From Pneumocystis sp. 'macacae' (Eukaryota > Ascomycota > Pneumocystomycetes > Pneumocystales > Pneumocystaceae): a DNA stretch of 64,000 nucleotides. The position numbers were made by a program, and so were the translations under genes. Position 1 is the first letter of the stretch, and the number at the start of each line of letters is the position of its first letter. The notes under the pieces are model-generated. The model was not told the origin of the DNA, searched no databases, and saw only the letters and a list, made by a program, of their open reading frames with translations. Where the stretch lies: the NCBI GenBank assembly GCA_018127085.1, contig CM030720.1, positions 124,001 through 188,000 on the forward strand, written 5' to 3'. Positions 58,732 to 64,000 of this stretch are shown here, one piece after another.

Positions 58732-61700
58732 TTAGATAGCATAACGTTCTCGTAAGCGTTGTTGTATTTCTGGATGAAGATTGAAGATGATACTATTCCA
58801 ATTATTCATCATTCTTTTATACCCTTGTAGAATCTATGTGTATTAGTTGAATTTCAATAAAAGATATGCAAAATATACCTTTAAAAACATGTCGTTTAAT
58901 TCAGGAGATGGTTTTTGAAATTTACTGATTGCTGTCATAAAATCAGTTAGAATATCTGTCATGGCTTCCGGATTTCTAGATATAATTGTACATATTCCTC
59001 GAAATGCTGAATCTTTTTCTTCATTATCTCGTATATTCATTAATGCTGCACACCAAGGTTTGATAAAATTTCGGAGATTTGGAGCTACAGAATCTGGACA
59101 TGTTAAACTTAGTCTACCTATAGTTATGGCGCAGTTTTCAAGAACATTTGGGAGCGTATTTGGTCCCTTGAGCAATTTAATTAGACGATTTAGTAATGGG
59201 TCAACATAAGGCAACATTTCATGACCTGTTTTATTGAATGATTAACATTTTGTATGTACAAGATAAGAAAGTTTACCCATTTTTAAAGATATTTCACCCG
59301 CTGACCATGCTGCATTGCTGCAGACACCAAATGATTCATGATGCATTTCCAATTGTCCAATTAGCTCTAAAATAAGAGGTGTTATATATGGCTTAATATG
59401 TTGAAAACAAAAAATTGATAGATCTCCAAGTAATGCATATGACGATTGTCTAACTTCTGGTAATGGATCTGTAATGCAAATTGACAGTAGTTGTACAAGA
59501 GGAGGCTCAGCCTGCATGATTAAGTATTCAAAATTAGGTCCAAGACCTTCCACAAGACCACTTAATAAATCAAGGGATGTTACAAGGAAATTCTTGTCAG
59601 GTGCATCGAGTCTTGGATCTTGATTATACAGATTTAATTGCATTAAAGTTTTGTGTATGATAGATATACAACGAGAAAATACTGGTGGAGCAAATGGCAT
59701 GAATCCATCTCCTAAAGCAACAGTAACTGATGACAAACACTAAACAAATAATTAATATTTTTTAAAATATATAAAGTAAATTGACTTCTAATAAAGGGAA
59801 AAGATTTCGATCGTCATCGTTAAGAGAACTCCATTTTTCAATTAGAGGGGGCATCAAAATGTCAATATATTCTTTTTTATTTAAAGATTGACCAACAGAA
59901 TCTGTAAGAGTTTGTAATGCATCATATAATATAAGAAGATTTTTTTGTTGATATTTCTGAAATGCTATGACTAAAGTATGAAGAATAGGATCAAGATAAG
60001 GGACGAGAATCGGCCCAGCTTGTTCTTCAAGATTAGCCAGTGCACTGCACCCTGCTTTTTGGACTCTTTTATTGTTATCCAATACAGTACGTAACAACTG
60101 TAAATATTATTAAAGGAAACTTTTATAATAAAAATGTACCCCTTCTAAAAGAGCAATAAAATATTTTTGTCTTTCTTCATCTGATGGCAAAAAAGCAGCC
60201 CATCGTGCATATCTTCCTAGCGTCCAACATGTCATCTGTCGCATTAATGGCTAAATTGTATTATAAAAAAATTAATCATTAAAAATTAAGCATTACTTTA
60301 GGATCGCTTAATAAAGATATTAAATAAGGGAATAGTTCTGGTAGAAATTTTGTCATATCATTAAAACAGCCTGATTAAATTACATAAGTAAATGGGTGTA
60401 TATAAAAAAAGTACCTTCTGCAAGTGCACCTAAAGCAAGTACACCCGCTTCCCTTATTTTCCAATCTTCATTAAAAATATTTTGTCTTAAATATGGCATA
60501 GAAACTTCTAAAAGTTTATTATGATATACTGTAGAAAGAACATCAAAAGCTGCTGCTGAACATTTTCTTAGATTCCATTGAGAATATGCTTCATCGTCAC
60601 TTTCATAATCATCATCTTCATTATCAAAATCATTATTATCTTCTAGTTTATGAACTTTTTGAGAGGATTCATCATAGATATGTTTGTTTTCATGAATTTT
60701 TGCTTTTGCATGCTGAGGTTTAATATCCTCTGATCTATCAGTAATATGTGCATCATCTTCAGCTCCGTCTAATGTTAAGATATCTATTTCAGAATATACC
60801 ATTCCCTTCAACAAGGCAGGTACAATTCGATCAAGATATTGTTCCAACGGCGCTTGTAGTTCAGGCTGCTCTGCAACAGCCAACCAAAATTCACAAGCTT
60901 CTAACGCAACATGTTCTTCTGAATCTGATGTACAATAAAGCATATATTCAACAATGCTATTAAACGATGGAAGAATTTTATCAGACTTTACATCAAGAAG
61001 CATAACTAATGCTTGACAAACATTTTTTCTTACATCAGACGTACTATCAGTTGCTGATTGGAAAAGCTTTGTAAGAAATGTATCTATATGAGCAAAAAGT
61101 GACTGTGATTTAGTTAAAATGAATTGATTAAGACAAAAAAATGCGTCTGCTCTAATCTTTGGATTTTTTGAATCCGTATAAGAAAGAAATTTAGGAATCA
61201 TAAAATCTAAAGGACGTTCCCCGTTATATTCTTGATCCAATTCACGAGAAGAATCTTCACATATTTTTGTCATAGCACTAAACGCTCCCTATTAAAAATA
61301 TAGTCAAAACATGGTATTTTTTCGACAAATCATTGGTTTATTACTTCCTGTGTGAAAATATCCGAACTTTCGAGCATTTGCATAAGTTTTCGAAGGACTT
61401 CTGTACAATTTACAATACCTCCTTTTTTAATAAGTGTTGTAACTAAATTGCCAGAAATATTCCGAATAAGTTGCTGAGTGTCTGAAAGACCACTAATAGA
61501 TGCTTCTTTAAGATAAATTAAAACATCATCTGATATCTGGGAAAAGAACATGTTAATGTTATTTTTAAGGAGTAGACCTGCAGCTGAGCGAATAGAAATG
61601 TCTAATTTGTCTGCCTCTACAAAAATACTTGCCAAATATTTATTAAAATCTGGAACTTTTTGTGCTTCTTCTAGATGCTATGATAAATAAAAAATTAGAA

Positions 61701-61845
61701 TACTTTTCAAAGAAAGATAAAACAATTCATGAGTACTTACTTTCATTGCTTCATTCCTATGCATTGAATCTTCAGAAATAGAATCCTTAAGAATTTGAAT
61801 AAGTTGTGAAAATGGTTCAATTTGTGGTTTCCATGAATTTGCCAT
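58732..61845 (-). CDS. KAP104: Transportin / karyopherin beta-2 (Kap104)
   Basis: Kap104 imports PY-NLS cargoes such as hnRNP-like mRNA-binding proteins into the nucleus. The model runs from [19 protein letters not shown] (start 61845) to [19 protein letters not shown] repeats are visible: [133 protein letters not shown] and [14 protein letters not shown]. Between about 60590 and 60780 there is the long acidic loop of transportins ([20 protein letters not shown]), needed in the family for Ran-dependent cargo release. Around 900 residues over about eight exons, as in fission yeast. Identity is firm; exon borders are approximate. Confidence 0.92.
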
Positions 61846-62333
61846 TTTTTCTTTAAAATTTTTAATATTTCCTGAATATAAAGATCCTATATCTTCTTCC
61901 TCCTCTGATCAATAGTAAATGATTTTTTTATTTAATTTTCTTTTAATTTAATTTTTACTTTTTTTTTGAAGTTTGTTGCTAATCGTAAAAATTCCAACTC
62001 AAGAACGTTGTGTGAGAAAATGGATAAATGAATAATAGAGAAATGTAAAATGTAAAGGTATTATACAGAGACATTTAGATAAGATGCTTCCATAAGTGAA
62101 AGGTGTTAATATATGATTTAAAAATGTATAAATAGCATAAACTGGAAGAGATAAATGTTAGTATAACGACGTAAAAAGTTTATGGTTAAAAGATGTTTTA
62201 ATTGAATATAAGAAATTTGGGAAGAATAAATTTAAGATTTTTTTAATATATAGTATTTTTGTTTGAATCATTCAGACCTAATAGTAATTTAAAATAGAAT
62301 ATATAGTAATATTAAAATGATGGGTATCTGTTA
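61846..62333. other. Intergenic KAP104 5' flank / RNR-regulator 3' flank
   Basis: An A+T-rich spacer of 488 bp; no element recognised. Confidence 0.5.
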
Positions 62334-62734
62334 TTAAAACTCCTTTTTACGTTTATTTCCAGGATCACCTTTTGTATTGTATGTATTTAATGATGCGAGA
62401 AATGGATGGTTTAAATCCGTTGAGGGTTCAACGAGTGAAAAATTTGTATTTTTTGTCTTATAACCTGCTGCAATTGCTGTTGTTTAGTTAATTATAAATA
62501 ATTGCTGTGTTTTCGAAAAATACTAGCCTTTTCGTCTATACGTAGTTAGAAGAGTATTATATATAATGTATATTATGTATAAGAAATAACTTACATACGC
62601 ATTCCAACATTGAGAAGTGATATTTGTACTTCTTTTGGTAAAATAGGTTTCTCTCTATAACTCTTGTCCGATAAATGGTTTTCTATAGAAACAATGTGCT
62701 TTTTTTCCTTGTGAAAAGATGTGTCTTTATTCAT
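62334..62734 (-). CDS. Small ribonucleotide reductase regulator, Spd1/Dif1 (RNR_inhib) type
   Basis: Proteins of this family restrain ribonucleotide reductase or control localisation of its small subunit until S phase or DNA damage. The first exon gives MNKDTSFHKEKKHIV and PKEVQISLLNVGMR; the last exon gives AIAAGYKTKNTNFSLVEP and ends NTKGDPGNKRKKEF. With an 8-nt microexon (62528-62535) between a GT-AG intron (62536-62594) and a GC-AG intron (62477-62527) the junction reads LLNVGMRIRKAIAAGYKTK, which matches the family hallmark VGMRIR...GY. A simpler single intron gives LLNVGMPIAAGYKT and breaks the motif. About 96 residues, disordered, basic C-terminus. Orthology to a named member is not claimed. 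Confidence 0.6.
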
Positions 62735-63020
62735 GTCTGTTTTAATCTCTTTTTTGTTGATTAAGAATTGCTATTTGACTTTTTATTCTATAAGAATCAT
62801 TGAATATATTTCAAAAATAGTATGAAAAATGTAAAAATATAGGACTAATGAATTCTATATATAATATTTTTTACTATTTTTCTGATATATTATATATTTC
62901 TTGAAGTTTTAAAAAATTGGTCTTTTTGGTAGTTGTCTGGACAACTTTTGACTAATCGTATCTTTTTTTGAAATATTTTGGTATAGAATTCATTAAACAG
63001 TTATTTTTACAATAAAGAAA

Positions 63021-64000
63021 ATGGTAATTGAAAGAGTTTTTTGCTTTTTACGGGTAGTTTTTTTGTTCATTTTTTTGTTTTTTGTTTTGAATTGTGAAAA
63101 ATTAAGCGTGGACGCTACAGTACTAGCAATTGATTATGGACATGAATGGATTAAAGCTGCGTTTGTTAAGCATGGTGTTCCGATAGAAATTGTTTTAACA
63201 AAGGATTCTAAACGAAAAGAGCGAAGTGTTGTGGGTTTTGATGGTGATGAACGTCTTTATGGTACGCGTGCTGTTGATTTTGTGTGTTTTTTCTAAGATT
63301 TGTTTGAAATCATTAATAATCTTGTTTTAGGCATTTAAAAATCCTTCGTCTTTTTTTCCCTCTCTTAAGTCTTTGATTGGAAAGTCATATACTTCAGAAG
63401 AAGTAAAAAAATATATGACTTATCAAAATGACAATTTAGTTCCAGGTGTAGATGGATTAAATGTTTTATTTGTGCAAAATAATAGAACTTATAGTATTGA
63501 AGAGCTTATTGCAATGGTTCTTGAAAATTATAAAATGATGGCTGAAGATATTGTTGGTGAAGAGATAAAGGATGTTGTTTTAACTGTACCGTCATATTTT
63601 ACAGACACTGAGCGATATGTTTTATTGGATTCTGCTGAAATAGCTGGTTTGAATGTTATTTCTTTGGTTAATGATGGTCTTGCAAGTATATACTTCTTAT
63701 ATAAAATAAATTGTATGTAATAAGATTTATAGTTGCTATTAATTATGCTACAACACGTTTATTTGATGAAGAGCCCCAATATCATGTTTTTTATGATATG
63801 GGTGCAGGTAGTACTACCGCTACGTTTGTTTCTTTTAGAACAAGGGTTCATCCTAATAATAAAACAGTCACTGCAGTGGAGGTTATGGGTGTTGGATATG
63901 ATCGAAATTTTGGAGGAGATACTATTACCTGGAGACTTGTGGATTATTTATTAGATGAACTTGAGAAGTCTAAAGGATCGGAAATAAAGGCTCTTGTAAA
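63021..64000 (+). CDS. LHS1: Lhs1/GRP170-type ER Hsp70 chaperone, 5' part (cut by window edge)
   Basis: Lhs1 is an atypical ER-lumenal Hsp70 that acts as nucleotide exchange factor for BiP/Kar2 and aids translocation. ATG 63021 opens a signal peptide (hydrophobic core VVFLFIFLFFVLNC, residues about 12-28). The nucleotide-binding domain then begins VLAIDYGHEWIKAAFVKHG, PIEIVLTKDSKRKERSVVG, followed after an intron at about 63282-63330 by FKNPSSFFPSLKSLIGKSY, YSIEELIAMVLENYKMMAED, DVVLTVPSYFTDTERYVLL, SAEIAGLNVISLVNDGLA; a second intron at about 63691-63735 precedes AINYATTRLF and VFYDMGAGSTTATFVSF, GVGYDRNFGGDTITWRLVDY. The wording matches fungal Lhs1 better than BiP or cytosolic Hsp70. The substrate-binding and C-terminal parts lie beyond the window. 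Confidence 0.9.

Noticed and set aside
1..64000. tRNA, rRNA, CRISPR, transposon or surface-glycoprotein gene content
   Set aside because: No convincing T-loop/B-box (GGTTCGANTCC) with matching A-box, no repeat-spacer structure, no reverse transcriptase or transposase motif, and no Cys-rich surface-antigen repeats were found.

Overview
The window looks like a nuclear contig from a Pneumocystis-type fungus (Ascomycota, Taphrinomycotina). Four things point there: a very A+T-rich background with intergenic stretches visibly near 80-85% A+T; many GT...AG introns of about 40-60 nt in almost every gene; dense packing on both strands; and a gene set that reads best against fission yeast (Cdc15-type F-BAR protein, Ain1-type alpha-actinin, Byr2/Ste11, Set2, Lhs1). 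I see no rRNA, tRNA, CRISPR array, transposon or surface-glycoprotein array. All gene calls below are eukaryotic multi-exon models assembled by eye. Splice sites were chosen so that conserved family motifs stay in frame; several models (TBP, ERG9, CAC2, PTH1) also sum to an exact multiple of three.

Layout, left to right: SEC8 (-, runs off the left edge); mitochondrial peptidyl-tRNA hydrolase (+); VPS18 (-); STE11/byr2 MAPKKK (+); mitoribosomal uL5m (-); a USP-family deubiquitinase (+); NOT1 (-, the largest gene); a Cdc15/Imp2-type F-BAR-SH3 protein (+); seipin (+); NDC80 (+); TBP (+); squalene synthase ERG9 (+); CAF-1 subunit CAC2/p60 (+); a 1.7-kb gene-free stretch; methionine aminopeptidase 1 (+); a DnaJ/DnaJ-X protein (-); a lysophospholipid acyltransferase (-); a tiny one-span membrane protein (+); CTR9 of the Paf1 complex (-); alpha-actinin (-); a divergent cyclin (+); a conserved fungal coiled-coil protein (-); a Faf1-like pre-rRNA processing factor (+); SET2 (-); transportin KAP104 (-); a small Spd1/Dif1-like ribonucleotide reductase regulator (-); and LHS1 (+, runs off the right edge). 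The genes are mostly housekeeping. CTR9 (Paf1C) and SET2 belong to one co-transcriptional chromatin pathway, and TBP, NOT1 and CAC2 also act in transcription or chromatin. SEC8, VPS18, seipin, the acyltransferase and LHS1 are membrane-system genes. I see no operon-like functional grouping.

The most unusual part is about 29.2-33.8 kb. Base composition jumps from A+T-rich to roughly two-thirds G+C and then falls back, and both edges lie inside genes (NDC80 3' end, CAC2 5' part). Within it the + strand changes from strongly C-rich (TBP, C-ending codons) to strongly G-rich (ERG9, G-ending codons) although both genes are transcribed in the same direction. Three introns there are 172-219 nt instead of about 45. 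Two TBP introns are built from CCCTA/CCCTAA telomere-like words, and one of them is bracketed by an exact 8-bp direct repeat. Vertical descent of the genes with a local change in mutation or conversion regime (origin, recombination hotspot, former telomere-proximal site or repair event) explains this better than gene transfer.

Other points to check are a likely one-base frameshift in twin A11 runs of CTR9, a candidate 8-nt microexon plus GC-AG intron in the RNR-regulator gene, and a highly diverged cyclin whose box appears only after splicing.
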